Source: Blasia pusilla (Eukaryota > Marchantiophyta > Marchantiopsida > Blasiales). From it: a stretch of DNA of 64,000 bases. The stretch lies in NCBI GenBank assembly GCA_050084515.1, contig CM114271.1, forward strand, positions 64,976,001 through 65,040,000. Reading direction: 5' to 3'. The notes below the pieces were generated by a model. That model was given only the letters and a program-made list of their open reading frames with translations. It had not been told where the DNA came from and searched no databases. A program made the translations under genes and the position numbers. Within the stretch, counting starts at the first letter, position 1. Every line of letters begins with the position of its first letter. Positions 11,001-25,168 of the stretch are shown piece after piece.

Positions 11001-14000
11001 CTCTATGATGATATTAACCATTGTATTACAATCCACAATTAAAATGATTTTTCACTAATGCATCTTATGGGCATCTTTAGAAGTCCTATATAAAGTAAGC
11101 ATGGGAAGATGAGTGCCCATGGACATCCCTTATTTCCATAAATTTTCAAGAATGGGTGCACTTATCTTTTTGTTGTGGCATATAGCATCCTTTGAAAGTG
11201 CTATATTAACTTCAAATAAAGATCCTTCCGTAGTTCTCCTCTCATCATTTTCCTTGATATCCTTCTTATTTCTAGTAAGGTGGGATTATGGGTTGGGGAG
11301 GCCTAACATTTATGATGGTGCTAAAGTACTCCCTTCTTATGACCCAAACTAAGTTTAACTAACAAATAGAATGTCACGACCCTCATAATAAAATGTCTGC
11401 CAACGGAGAATATGAGAACCCTAGTGGGCTCACGTAAGGATGGAAATGCATCGAAGTCTCATGAGCAAGATACAAGTTGCTAAACCAAGACCTAATCCTT
11501 GATCGGCGTCTCAACCAAAGATGGTTGTGACTTAGAAGAGTATGGTTCAACACTAGATGGAACTTGAGGAGAGATGAAGTCTTGCAAGAGTTGAACTTCA
11601 AGAAGACTACAACCTCGCTTGGAAGTTAATTTAGCATTTGAGAATTGACACCTAGCCAAGTCAATCTTACTTTAGAAGGGAGTTGTGGTTGTTTGTGAGT
11701 GTCATGCAAGTCAAAATTTTAAATTTATGGCTAATTAGTTTTCATTAACCTCTTTTGATTTTCAAACAAAAATATACCCATAAAATATTTTCAACAAGAT
11801 TTGTGAGAACAAATAAATATACATCTAGTTAGAAGAGGATGGGTTTAGAGGAAACACGTCTATTATAGGCCCGTTACTATAGCCACGTATCCTCTTGAGA
11901 CTTTTCTATTAAAGGTAATAGTTAAATTAAGAGGAAAATGGCAACTGCCCCTACTACTTGTCCCTAATAATCGTTTCTCTCTTTGCCACGTATATTTTTC
12001 TTGGCATTTTCTGGAGTCTATTATAAGTATTCTACTCAACCTTTTCAATCGGATGAAAATAGGATCTGATCCTAATAAAAACATTCAATCCCTTGGTGCT
12101 TCTCCAAGCCCTTAGTGCTTCTCCCTTAGGTCTTCCTTTTTGGCTCTCTTTGCCCCCTCATTTGTATCGTGATGGGTTCCCCATCTTTTTTTAATACATT
12201 TTTGGTATTTCCTCCAAGCCCAAAACCTTCCAAACCCAAAACCGGATTAGAATTTTCACTTCAAATGTGGGGAGGGGAATGTGCTAACGGCAAGGTAATC
12301 CTACAGCCAGCCTTCACCCAAACTTCCGATGTAGGATGGTCTTCCGAACTGGTTTTTCATTAAACTGCTCGTCAACCGTAGACATCAGAATCAGTAGGGT
12401 TCTGAAGACTCTCAACTCAACGGGCAAGAGAGATGTGTTTTGCTTATAAAAGTCACCCATGAAAACAAAGATAGGACATGTTAGAGAGTCGGAAGGCAGT
12501 TCATGACACGTATTCAACGGGCTCGGGAACGCTTGACGTAAGCGGTTCGGCTGTCTAAAAGTGCAATAATTCTAGTATCTCTTTGAATTCCGAAGTAGTG
12601 AAGGGACGGACGTGCGTGCGGTTTCAAATTCTTAGGTTTGTCGACAGAGATCGCATCTCGCATGTATGTGTGGGTGTCTTTAAGAATCACTGCGCTGTGA
12701 TTTGTTTAACTAGCAGATCGGATGCGATAGGTTTACCGCACTCTCGATTGCAAATCCGACGAGAATGAAGTGCAATCGGAAGGCCCGGTTCCCCGGCATG
12801 CGGCGGATCACCGCCACTCGACCCACTGAATGTGGCGTCGAATAGTGGAAGCATGTCGACCTCGTGAAATGACGGCCAGATGCTAATTACGAGCGACGAT
12901 CTTTGTGAAGATTTAGAGTCGCAGGAGACTGCAGATTCATCCGAAGATTCATCCACTTCGAGGGTTCCCCCGATGGAAACGTCAGCCCGCACTCACGAAG
13001 TTGCAGACGTAAGCAGACTGCGTCCACGACCTTTCGGAAACAGCACAGTTGCCGCGGACAAAGCTCTATTCTTTGGGCTGGGAATAGTCTTCCCCGTGTG
13101 CCTTCACGCTAGTTGTCTTCTCACGCAGGCCTTGGCTCTTCTGGTGCAGCCAGCACTAGTCGACCACTAGTTTGGCAAGGTAGGCGGGGAGGGTGCATCT
13201 TGGCTCGAGCTTGTAAGGAACCCTTGTGGAAGACTTGTTTCCACATGCTGCAATATTGGATAACACTTCCACAGGATGCCACTTCCACTGGGTGAGTACT
13301 CTGTCGATCTGATCGTTGCCTTCGTGATTGGACCCTCGCTCCCTACTCGTGGGTGGGACCAGAATTTCAAGGCTGTAGGACTCTCATGATCAACCAAGAG
13401 TATTCTATGAATTAAAGGCTTATCCGTCTATCTCTCATCTCCCTCTCGCCCGCTCCCTCCCACCATATCTATCTATCTATCTTTGTATTGTCCTGTGCTT
13501 TGAACTCTTCTGGAACGTGAAACTTCTTTTAAGAGGAATAGAAAAGCCTGAATAAAAACTTCTTTTATCAGATCTATCTTCTACCCGGGGACCGTACCAT
13601 GCTAGGAAGAGAATCTGATATATATAGGATCAACTTGGGCCTGTGAACCTGCATCGGCCACGATCCCGTGATGTAATAACTAGATAGCTGAATTGAAAAT
13701 AGTACCTGGTTGCGTGAACAGATTGGAAGACCTTGAGTTCGGTTCGGAGGTGGACGAGTGCTCGTGCATCTCACATAACACGTTACTTGCATATAGCCGG
13801 ACGTGATTGACATAGAATGCGCATAACAATTGAACAAATTTGTATACCGTTGATACTGTCTATGACATCAATGTACAGAGCGTTTGTAGAGGAGAAATTT
13901 TATTTCCAGTCCATAACAGAGGGGTCTCGAGCCCGGGGAGGCCTCGATAGCAAGTTCTTGCATTTCTGTGCTGCCGAGGAGAGACGCTCCAAATGTGTTT

Positions 14001-14900
14001 GACTGGGGAATCGGTCTGACTATCCGTCAGGATTTGTCGATAAGATCTACCGAGAGAAAAACGGCGAGAATGAAGGGCCGAAAAGATCTCCAGTACGACC
14101 AAGCTCGAGAACCAAGCTGGTTGAGGCCAGCTTTGACTCGGTTGCAGTGATTTACTGACAATGGAGCGGTGCAAATGTTTCCATTCCTCACATGTATGAA
14201 TAGGTCATCCTTTCAGCCACTTGAATGTTCTGTTTTTCACTCAGCAATCCTAATCTAAAAAAGAATTAGGATCGAAGCAAGGACTATCGGTCGGAAAGTG
14301 CGACGAGAAATTTGTCCGTCTTGTTCAATAATTGTCAGATTCCCTACAAATCATCCATCTCGCACATGCTCCCGAGACAAACGATTTCCTACATGTCTCC
14401 AAGCGTTCAGTCGAAATGCATGTAACTTGACCAAACCGAGTACTTTCAAACGACTACATTCATTGGTTAAACGAATTAATCGCACAGGAATTACTCAGCG
14501 TTTGAGTGCGATATGCTGCTGTGTGGAGCCGATTGTTCCATGTTGTGGCCCACTTTAAGGATGTGCAGAAAACTAAGAACTTACGAGTTATGTTTGTCAA
14601 TGGTTTGGCCTCGTCTGGAGGAAGTTACATGTGAGTCCGGTATTACCTGGGAGTACTATCGGACCAAGAGATTAAAAGCCAGTTAGAATGATGTGAATGG
14701 GCATTCAGCCGATCTCAATTGGCTTTGAAGTCTGAATCATTTCCCTCGGAACAGACTTGTCTGTCGACCTATGCGTATGTGACCACGATCTGGAGACTCT
14801 CAAGATCGTACTGGGTCTACTCTACTCTCGATGAACAGTTAAAGTTGCGGATTGGCGTCAACGATTCTCCTGGATGTCGAATGCCAGATGCTCAAGAATT
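11001..14900. other. Upstream spacer of CA-A; no gene recognised
   Basis: 11.0-12.5 kb is AT-rich, with short unconvincing ORFs. From about 12.55 kb the composition becomes more balanced, marking the start of the genic island. ORFs at 12687-12992 (-) and 12880-13170 (+) overlap each other and carry no motif I know. A short ATCT repeat sits at about 13465-13485. The CA-A promoter should lie in the last few hundred bases, but no clear TATA box can be tied to the start. Confidence 0.4.
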
Positions 14901-16369
14901 ATGGTTCCTTTTCCTGCAGTCGGCGGCATCATTGTACTTTATATCGTCCAGCTTGTTGCTCCTGGAGTTCTCGGTCTTGCAGGTCTCTTTCCCGATCGTT
15001 TCCCTCGGAAAGATGTCCAGCATTTCCCGCAGCATACATTGGATTGGTTTACAAATGCTAGTGTCTCTCTGAGAGAATTCAGTAAATCCGCTGGATGCTT
15101 AACACTGAAGGGTTTTCATCGTTGATGCTTCTAAGAATTATCGACAATCCAAAAGTCGGGTCGATCTAAGTTAAGTCACACAGTCTTACATCTTCGCCTT
15201 TGTAGAGAACAAGCGAATGAACTCATTTACTGCCCAAAGGTATGCTGGGTGAGTGTGTGAGAGACTTCCTCTTGTCTTTTTCGTGAGATTAGTGGGGTAT
15301 CAGGATACTGAATGAAGTTTAGTACTTAGTAAGTCATACTTGATGAGCGAAGAGCAATCATTAGTACGTGGATACCACGTTTTCCACTTACAACACCATG
15401 GAACCAGATCATAGGTTTCTACAAGTAGTACTTCCCAGAGAGGAGTCTACTCGTAGTGTAGTGCCTAGAGATCTCCATTTATGCACACGATGAATTAAAA
15501 GATACGTCACAGCCCTGCAGATTGGCGATGCCAGTGATGAAGGGTTGGAAAGAAAAGAGAACCTAGAAGCGCCAGCATACGTGCATTCTGTCTAATTCGA
15601 TTACTTAAATACTGTCTGAGCGCTTTTGGGTTGTGATCTTTGGTCCAAGAGCACAACCGTATTCAGTCAGTTGTGACTGTCGGAGCCAGTGGGATGGTTC
15701 AAGACGCTCTTATGTTGGAAGAATGTACCAAATTGGAGGAGACTCTCATATGGTGTCACTCACCATGAGTAATGTTGGTGTGGAGCTTCCACATTCGATC
15801 AAGAAACGTTTGTAATTGTATGGAAAAGTCAGATTGTTTTTTATTTTTTATTTTTTTTTGAAGCTCCGAAATAAGTAATTTTTGTTTTAGAGTAAGTTTT
15901 TTGGTCTGCCAAACATTTTCAAACGTTTCGTGTACAATAGCATTTTCCTTAGGTGTTTTGAGTCCCAAAAACACCGCACTCTCAGCTGGAGAGCCTACAA
16001 GTTTCAGCGTGAGTTTTTGCTATTTGTGACGTAAACTTCGTACAAGTGACCGGAGATTTCGTTGTCCCACCATCACATGCTTGCGTTACCATGTGCTTTT
16101 CTTGTGGTTGAAAGGATTAGCCTTCCAAAACTTGTGGGAGATTCCCCAACAAAGAAGCCCTTACAGTCAGTTCTTGAGTTCAGCTGATGTGCCTTAATTA
16201 ACCATCCACGACAATCTTATAGACTTAATAGGATCCCTTCTTATTACTGCGTTTCGATATCTCAAAACGTCCTAGTTTTCTTTCTTGGATGAAGGTTCAG
16301 ATTCGAAGTCATGAAGGTCTGATTTCCTCTGGGAACATAGTCTATTCACACATGCACCAAGAGCCTGGG

Positions 16370-16410
<41 letters not shown>

Positions 16411-19400
16411 GGATAGAGAAAGTCTTCCGTTTTGCTACTGATAAACTGACGGCTCTTTTTCAGGCTTCGATTACAGCGATGGTTTGAAGGGCCCCGCGAA
16501 TTGGGGTGGTATATGCCTCAACGGCACCAAGCAATCACCGATCGATATCGCCAGGATTAATGGAGCTCTGGTCCCAGCACTTTCCAGGTTGAACGCCGAC
16601 TACGTCACCGCTCCTGCCACCGTTCGGGTGAACAACATAACGCGTCAACTAGAGGTGCTCTACAATTCTCTTCTTTCCGTACGCAAGACACTCGAGTATT
16701 GGAATCAATGTTAACTTGATTCTAGGCGATCCCAATCCATTCCCTGATCAAAACTTTGCCATTTCAAAGAATGCGTCCGCTTAAGTGCGACAATCCACAA
16801 AACTTAACCAGGAAATCCGTATCCATTTCAACATCACCCAGGATAAACGCATGATTATAAATAAAGTTTTACTTGACTTAGACGTGACGTGGGCTTCAGT
16901 GCACAGCTCTTAACTCGATTACATTCCACCAATTCGTTTCAGAAGTAGTTTAGACTTTGAGATGAACACAGCATAAGACTCCGATTGAGGGATAAGTATT
17001 GTTGGATGAGACTTGGGAAGAAATTTGGAACCTTGTAACCTGGCACGAGCGAGATCTCAAGAAGTTTGACTCTACAGATTTTGGAAAGTTAATTTTGTTG
17101 TACTAAATAGTTTTTGAAATTCTGAAAAGACCACTTGTTTTCAATTACATCTACATTTCATTTCCAACAGTGCCTAATACTTTTAGAGAGCTGACAAATG
17201 CTCCTGATCTGAACCATATGAGCATCCTTCGCGATTTCAAGGTCCGCAGGCCTTTTCCAATTTCTGAACTTCCCACTTTCAAGCGTTGAATTGTTTCTTT
17301 ACTTTGAATATGAGATGAAGCAATTCTAAAGCGCATTTCTAATTTGAATTCTTATTCACGTCATCGAAATCGGAGGTTTCTTTTTCCTCGATGGCAGGTG
17401 GAGGGATCATTAGCGGTTGGATTTGGAGCGCTGGACTTGAACATCATATTGCAAGTCGCTTCGAACGCTACTAGACCGCAATACGTTGGAAACAGCGGGT
17501 TTAAGGGAAACCCTTACACGCTAAAGAAGTTCCATTTCCATGCCCCCAGTGAGCACACGATCGAAGGAAAGAGGTACTGTAATCAAGAAATCTCCAAAGT
17601 TGATCTCGGCCATGATCTGGGTGATGTTCCATTGCAGGGATTTTTTTTTTTCAATCCTTGTTATTTTACTCTGCAGCTTTCCTCTCGAGCTGCATCTTTT
17701 TCACACAACCAACGCCGGAGACAAGGCGGTGATTGGTGTCCTTTTTGGCGAGGGTGCGGAAAGCCCCTTTCTATCTCAGGTAACGTTGACATTTCGGGAT
17801 CTGAGCTTAGCACTCGTGTCGTTGCTCTTGCTGCAACTCTGTGCACTTTATCGTAGTTGGACTGAAGTGTAGACTCTGTGTATGTGTTGATGAACTCGAA
17901 GACACCGAGAAGATCGATTACGAATGAGCTTCACTTCCGATATTGCCAACCGGAATGGCTGTCGTAGTACGTAATTGCATGGGTCGGGTGAGAAAGTGAC
18001 TATCCTCGAATAGGAATTCGGATTGTCTTCGCCATCGAGAATTACGAGATAGTTACTCACCTCAAAGAGTGTGAATTTTGCTTATCATTCTCTATGATTT
18101 AGATGGGCAGTATGCAACAGTTTCGAGCTTTTCGAGTTTTTGGAATTGGGCCGAGGTGCACGCAGTTTAACCAAGTCCATAAACACAACGCGAGAAATAT
18201 AATGACACTTCATGAACGACTGGAATTTGATACGGAGAGTATAACTGACCGTAAGGAATTTTTCTCTTTGATGTTGGTGCAGTTCTGGAACCAGCTTTCA
18301 AATCTGAGCGACCAACCGCAAGTTCCTAATATCACTTTCTCACAACTTCCCCTGGAAACCAGCTCCTACGCCACCTACGAAGGATCCCTCACAACGCCAA
18401 CGCCAGACTGCCTTGAGGGTGTTACTTGGATAGTCTTACTTAACAAGGTCTGTGGATCTAACATCGTGACTGCAGAATTGGCAGTAGATGAATCATTCCT
18501 TACCAGTAGATAACGATTCCAAAGCAATCCCAATCATCACCATATATTTCCGAACTTCTTTGGTACATACGGGTCTCTGCACAGTTTCTTCGGGAGGCTT
18601 TTGCTGGTCGCTAATTTCATCCAGTTCGTCTCATAACCATGGAGATTTGATCAGGTGTTCGCTCATTACTGTCATTCAAGGTCATGGAGATTTCAGTTAA
18701 AGTTAGTTTCCCGAACGTGAAATTCAAGCTGTCATGATTCTCCTCCTACTAGCTCTCGTCTGCAGTGTAGCTTCATCGCCGTGAGACATACCTGGCGCGA
18801 TAGCACCTGAAGCATCATGATCAATCAGCTCTGTCTAGCTACTCATGAATCGAGCATCAACTTGGTATACACGTACCGCAGTAGAGGAATTAATTTAATC
18901 ATTCCCGCCTCGCTCCATCCACCTTCTTGGCTTCATCTCGTGAGGGATATGTCGAATCTCGTGGTCCCGATTCATCAATATCGTGAGTTCGTGCATATGT
19001 AAATAGTGTAGTCTGTTTCATGTATCGTAAGCTTTACCTGACATACTTTGGCCATCCAAATGTACAGGACATCACCATCTCGAAAGAACAACTCGACGCA
19101 TACAGCCAATATTTTAAGGTAATTATTGCCGCCCTTCATTGGTTACTCCACTTCCACTTTGATTTGATTTAATTTTGCATATTTGCTCGAAGGCTTAAAT
19201 TTTTACTCGATCATGATCTACATATGCTTAATCCTTCCATTCATAGATGAAGCCCTGGGACTTGATCACCAAGCGATGTACGCATCTATAATCTTTCTTC
19301 CTTTCTTTAAATTTTGTGAGATTCTGAAGATTTATTGATATGATCATGATGATCTGATGCATAAGCTTGGATTGCAAATTCTCGTTGCTTCATCCGCAGA

Positions 19401-19573
19401 GTTCGAACAATAGGCCAATTCAGCCCTTGAACGGTCGCAAAGTTTCCATATATGGAGCCAACCCTCCTGACATCTCTGGTGTGTCGTCTTACAATGGGCA
19501 CTGCCATCATGAATGGGCTGGAGCACTGACAGCGCTGCTCCTCGGTCTTATTAATGCTATGCATCTATGGTGA
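14901..19573 (+). CDS. CA-A, secreted alpha-type carbonic anhydrase (7 exons, 313 aa)
   Basis: Zinc enzyme for CO2 + H2O to bicarbonate + H+. My exon model: 14901-14982, 16464-16654, 17398-17573, 17677-17779, 18283-18447, 19068-19118, 19400-19573; all introns are GT-AG and the sum is 942 nt in frame. Exon 1 is a signal peptide (MVPFPAVGGIIVLYIVQLVA...). The mature start is FDYSDGLKGPANWGG and QSPIDI. Zinc ligands: KKFHFH and ELHLFH (three His); the gatekeeper Glu is in PSEH; SLTTPTPDC holds the active-site Thr and, with GGIC, the usual disulfide pair. NRPIQPLNGR closes the fold. Oddities: no His at the proton-shuttle place (VNNITRQLE), Lys where Gln precedes FHFH, and a two-residue insertion in the usual TTPPC. 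A 28-residue tail ends in GALTALLLGLINAMHLW, which could be a GPI-anchor signal. An in-frame ATG at 14874 is an alternative start. Confidence 0.88.
16370..16409 (+). repeat. (GA)n microsatellite in CA-A intron 1
   Basis: About 40 bp of GA repeat with one break, ending about 54 bp before the exon 2 acceptor at 16463. It replaces part of the expected pyrimidine tract region. It is likely to vary in length between individuals. Confidence 0.95.
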
Positions 19574-22500
19574 ACTCGTGCGTGTAACGATGAAATCTAG
19601 AACACTGTGCACCGTACAAACTTTGGCTGATCCTCACCATCATTTGGAAATATGTGCAGTACTGCGCATTAGATCAACATTTGTTCAATACATGTCTAGA
19701 TGGATAAGTGTAATGAATGATGACCTGAGGTCAGACATAAGAAAATTCGACCAAATCAAGCTCAACTTTGTACAGATTATCTCGAATTGATGTGCATGGG
19801 AGAAAACTCTGTTTCTGAGATGAAAACACATTCTGAAAATTCTTTGAAACTTTGAATGTCTGCTCAAACTACGGAACTCCGCTGAGGAAAGTTTTAAGAG
19901 GAAGCGAGTTTGGAAAAACCAAAATGAAGTAACCTGATCCATTCGGTGTCGTAGATCGATCTTAAAAAATTACAGGAAAGAAAAAAGAAGTCATTGTTTC
20001 TTGATCTGAAAAATGGAATTGTGCAAGTTTGGAAAACTGGGGAACGGTGAAAGTTCCAAAAGGGAAGCTCATCGCTCGGGACAATTAGAAAGCAGAATGA
20101 TGAAGTTCTGCAGAACGAGAGCTTTGTGAAATTTGAATGGTTTGGTATCACAGCGTAAGTAATCTTCAACTGGTTGAAAAAATCCGTCGACGCCTTTCTT
20201 GGAGCATTGAAAAATGTCAGCGGGGAAAAGTCGGAAGAGCTGAATGGAGGAGCATCCACCATTCTGAGTTCGAATGGACCTGAATGGTACAACCTATACA
20301 AAATTGGCGGAGGAAAACTAGTCTCATTCGTACACAGATTTGGGGAACACATCTGGAGATCCTCGAACAGATGTCTTCGAGGATCTCCAGATGTTCCACT
20401 CCACACCACATCGTCCTAGTTTCCTTTCCATTGAACTTTCTCCCTTGTTTTGATCTTGTGGTGACGATTCACTTCTGGAGTGGTTGCTCAAAATTCTTTC
20501 CAGACGTGTAAATTCCAAACCTTACCATGAATTGATAAGCAATTTGATTCCTCCTGATGTGCCATGATTAAGTAGTAAGTCTAATCAAGTCCTAGCTGCT
20601 TCAGTTTGACTAGTACAGTTTGAAAGTTTGTCCAGAGCTCATGAAATCAAAACGAAACTTGAGCTCCCGCATTGTTGCAAACCTCGTTTTCTTAACTTGA
20701 GTTTGTCCTGAGATTAAAAATATCCTCGCTCCTTCGACAAGTACCGCAAACCTCGACTGTTCTTCAGTGTTTCTTCTCTATTTTGGTGTGCAGTGGCAGT
20801 TTCTTGACTGTCAGTCGTGAATTTCAGGATATGCTGAGATTGTACGAAGATAAGAAGAGAGCACGGTGTCCGTGACGTTTTCGGACATGGGTTTTGCAAT
20901 AGTTGTAACTATCGATTGAGAACGCACTACATTTCTACATCGGTTGTGTTGCTTTTCACCTCCCAGAGATCTACCGTGAAGCACAACTGGTGATATATGA
21001 AGTTTGTGATTGGAATAGGTGGTGTGGAAAAAAAGTATCTGCATGAGCGATTAAGACTGGTGGTCAAAATAGGATGAATTCTTAACTTAGAATGTAGTTG
21101 GATTAGCATGTATCAAATATGGATCCATCAATTGTACGTATGAGTTTTCCAGATGATGAAAGACTCGTTTGGCGTAAGTTCATAAGGTTATATTAGGGCA
21201 CGGATCATTACGACAGAGTAGAAGCCCTTGGAATAAATTTAGCAGGCGGAGCTGAAGGTAGTGGTCCAACATATTGCTCTCGATTGTCCCATGGCAGCCA
21301 ACTTGAAGTTGAACACGTCCGTACATGTTTTGTGGCACTCTCCGGCATAAGAGAAAAACTAACCTCGAGAGTCGTCAGATATGTAGTGCCTGCATAGAAT
21401 TTAATGCCAAGTAAAGGAACTTTGCACAGTGACGTTTAGTAATTTCGAGATCTAGCTTCTTTCCAGTAATTCCTAAGAATTCTTCTGACGGTCTAGCCTT
21501 AAACCACCTCTCATGGAGCCATTGGTCCCATCGCAATTCATTTCTTCATCCACAGAGTAATTTAGTCTCTCCATATACCCGCGCGGTACGCGAATCACTA
21601 ACTTGATCGTCCTTCTCGTCGTCTTCACGAATCTCTGTTACCATTCTGCGGTGAATCCACACTCAACCTCCGGTCATCTTCTTTCCTCTTCTTCCGTCAG
21701 TTCAGCGTTTCGATGTGCCCACGTACGAACGAACTTGCACTTCCGGAATATAGGGCTCGCGCGTACAATGCCACAATGTGCTCAAATTAGCGATGGTGGT
21801 CGTGGGGACTATAGCTTTGAGCTTTGTGCTCCGCTTACGCCGGACGAGTTTTAGTCTTATGGCTCTGGATGCGGCTTCCTCAAAGGATCCATCATCTTTC
21901 GATCAGGCGAGCGAGCGTGCGGCAAACCAACTGCCATTGCATTTCCTGCGTATATGCGTATAATTTAATGGCTAAGTCGTGTACTACTCGCCAGGGGCTC
22001 GGGTATTAGGCTGTCGGTGATCAGTCGATCAGTGGAGTGAAGTGAAATTATTTCTAGTCCTTTTCTGTGGTGGTCAAGATAAGCTTTATACATCCATTCT
22101 TCCATCCATCCTTCGTTAATAAGTTAGTTGAGTGGACCTCTATCTAAATCCTTTTCGTCGTCAAGATTAGCTCCCCATAATGTACATCCGTCCGTCGGTG
22201 ATCAATCAGAATCAGATCTAAACCCTTCTTTGTCGTCAGGTTTAGCCCTCGAGCTAGTTCTGTAAATCCATCCATCACTAGTCAATTAGTTCAACGGAAT
22301 TATTTCTAAATCCATTTGGTCGTCAAGATTATCTCTATAACTCCATCCGGCGGTTATCGATTAGCTGAGAGGAATCCAAAATAAATCCGTTCTTTTATCC
22401 CATCCATCCATAGGTAAGCACTCGGTTGAGCGGAATTATTTATATATACCTATATCCCTTTTTTCGTCCACCCATCCTTGGCTAAAAGTATGGGCGGTGG

Positions 22501-22666
22501 ATGATCATTTCTCTTTTCTTTCTCATACACAAGTGCGCTCCATTTAGGAGGGGCATCCATGCCCAAGACTCTGAATGCAGACACTCAATGAATCAGGTCT
22601 AAGTATACATACTCGCACACGTACAGACAGAGACAGGATTGTTCAGACTTGGACGGTCCTGCAGCT
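19574..22666. other. Intergenic spacer between the convergent carbonic anhydrases
   Basis: This 3.1 kb separates the two stop codons of CA-A and CA-B, so both 3' UTRs must lie here. I see no third gene. Short ORFs on both strands (for example 19894-20409 minus) have no motif, and part of that one is the shadow of a hairpin at 20349-20394. 22.0-22.5 kb holds repeated words such as atccatcc and tctaaatcc, suggesting local duplication. Confidence 0.5.
20349..20394. repeat. Perfect 19-bp stem, 8-nt loop hairpin
   Basis: Arms at 20349-20367 (acatctggagatcctcgaa) and 20376-20394 are exact reverse complements around the loop cagatgtc. The outer flanks also pair (ggaac/gttcc) apart from two extra bases. 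It lies in the spacer about 780 bp downstream of the CA-A stop. It could be a transcript-end structure, a foldback relic or a small-RNA precursor; the sequence does not decide. Confidence 0.9.
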
Positions 22667-25118
22667 CTAGGCCTGATCGTGATCATATATCTCGGGGCAG
22701 ACGTTGAAGAGCTCCACTGGCCTACCGTTCAGCGGCTGCACTGGCCTGCTATTCGGATCCTGCACCGCAAGAAACAACGGAAAGGGCGTTACATGCGAGG
22801 GTTTGGAATTACTACCTCCCGTACTCTGGGTTCCTCTTCACGCGCAGTTAACGAACGGTCTGTTCGAACGTAGGGCGTTACTTCACGATTCAAAGGTTAT
22901 TTCAAGTAATTCTCAATGAATGACATTGAGTTGTCAGCAGCACGATCCACACAGGGAGTTTTGAAACCATCCCAGACAAATGAGCTCGGTCTCAATGCAC
23001 GCAATGCCAAAAGCTTCATGTCTTGGATTCGAGGTACGGGATTAGGTTCACTCACCGGGAAATGGCTAGAATACTTGTCGAGCTGTTTCTGAGATAACGA
23101 GATCCTCTGAACATTAATCGCCCGAGACAAGAAACGAAAACCACATGCACATGTGTCAGTGCTTGATGCATCATTAACATCTTGAGTTAAGTGCGCGCAC
23201 GTCCTACGAGTGATTACAGTCGACATGCTGCATAGTTTTTTCAATTTTAGATTCTACAAGATCAGATCATCTGTGCCGAAGGGATGTTTTCATAGAAGGA
23301 CCTTGGATGAGTGGGAGGTGAATTCACTAACCTCGTTTGCAATGACTATCCAAGTGACACCCTCGACACAATCGGGCGTCGGAGTAGTGAGAGATCCAGT
23401 ATATAAGAAGTATGAACTGTTCCTCAGAGGCAGATTGTCAAAGCTGATTTCCACTTTGGGGTCGCTTCTTAGATTATCCAGCTCTCCCCAGAACTGCAAG
23501 CACCCGGATCAGTTCACGACCATCAATCACGTCAGCAAGTTAAAAAACCTTCTCCCTACCCACTACATGACTGTCCTAACATACCTTTTCGTACGCAATC
23601 CCATTACACCCCTAAAATGGGAAGGTAAAAGACTTGTGTCAACCATTCAGCACTGAAATAAGAAAAAATGTTGAGGAAATTATCAATCTGTCGAGATTTC
23701 GAAGTAGTTCTTGATGATGTTGCTGGTTTGCTTGATTAAGCTTCATAGATTTGGTCCAAGAACGATCAATAGAACCAGAGTTGGTTACCTGAGAAAGGAA
23801 CGGATTTGGCTCGTCACCCGCTTGGAAAAGTACAGCGACCACCGCGTACATGCCTCTGGGAGTCGAATGAACCAGATGCATCTCCAGAGGAAGGCTGCGT
23901 GCGATCCATTCAGCAATGGCAAGGCATCAATCGCTGATGTCAATGAGAATGTCGATCTACTTATAATTACCGCTGCACTCCGTACCGAGAATTTGTAGTA
24001 CAAGTGATATTGCAGTGACGAGAATTCGGAAGGAACACCTCAATTCACTCACCAACTAATTCACGCAGACCTCTTATTACGGAACAGGGTGACTGCAGGA
24101 GCTTAATGATGGACAATGGAAGCTGATTCTCTCCAAAGTCCGCATATTTGCCTCCCCAACTCCCTACAACAATTTGGAGGTATCCGAACTTGTGTTCAAA
24201 AGTATTTACGGGCCCGAAAACTGAAACTGTTACAATCTGAGGTGGGGTATCTCGAGAGCTTACAAGTTCGTTAATCCATAAGGGTTTTGCATCTTGTTGC
24301 CATTCATGCTTCAGGCAACGTACCTCAAGCTGGCTATGTCCTCGATGAGCAGTTTTTTCACTCTCAATGCAGCTAAGATGAGCACTTGAAGGTGAAACTG
24401 GCCAGCTTTCATATGCATATGAAGACAATTCTTCGTCTACTAAATGCAAGCTCCAGGAGGCGGTGGATATTGACATCTAGTCAGGTGCACCTAGCCACCG
24501 GCACGACCTCATCATCGATGGACTGTCATGATGTGATACAATTGCAGGATCCGATTTATCTCGATCACAGGACCGATGCGTGCCGTACCTTCGAGTTGAA
24601 CCTAAAGTTTAACTCGAATTGTTATAAACTGGAAGACTTATTTATTAGGTACCTACGCACGCCCATGACTGCGGATATATCACATCATATGAGCTGTCCT
24701 AGTTGACAAGCATCCATGAAGTTGTAGTCTTGCAGGGTCTCGTCGCACCAGATCCAAAAAAATCGGTGACGCATACACCGATCTCATATGCTCTACGGTG
24801 CGGGTTGGTTCTAAATCCTAGCTGCTCATCAATGAACTTAAAAAGAAAAAAATTCACCTGAAGAAATGCTAGACATGTACTGCAAATGAGACTGATTATG
24901 CTGTCTCTGCATGCACTCGAAGGCCACGTAATATGAGCAGTCCAGATCTGCCCTTAGTTTCGACAGATCTTGAGTCCACGCCAGTGCTACTGAATCATCT
25001 TTCTCATGGCTGTTTCCACTCTATCCGCTCAAATTAAAACACCACCGATTCACCGAGGACCTCTTAAGTTTCCCCCCGTGGAGCGATTAATCTCATCTAG
25101 CAGTTCTTTGTTTTTTTC

Positions 25119-25168
<50 letters not shown>

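Noticed and set aside
12687-13170. Overlapping ORFs on both strands with Ser/Asp-rich text
   Set aside because: The two frames mirror each other, neither has a known motif, and splice or promoter support is lacking.
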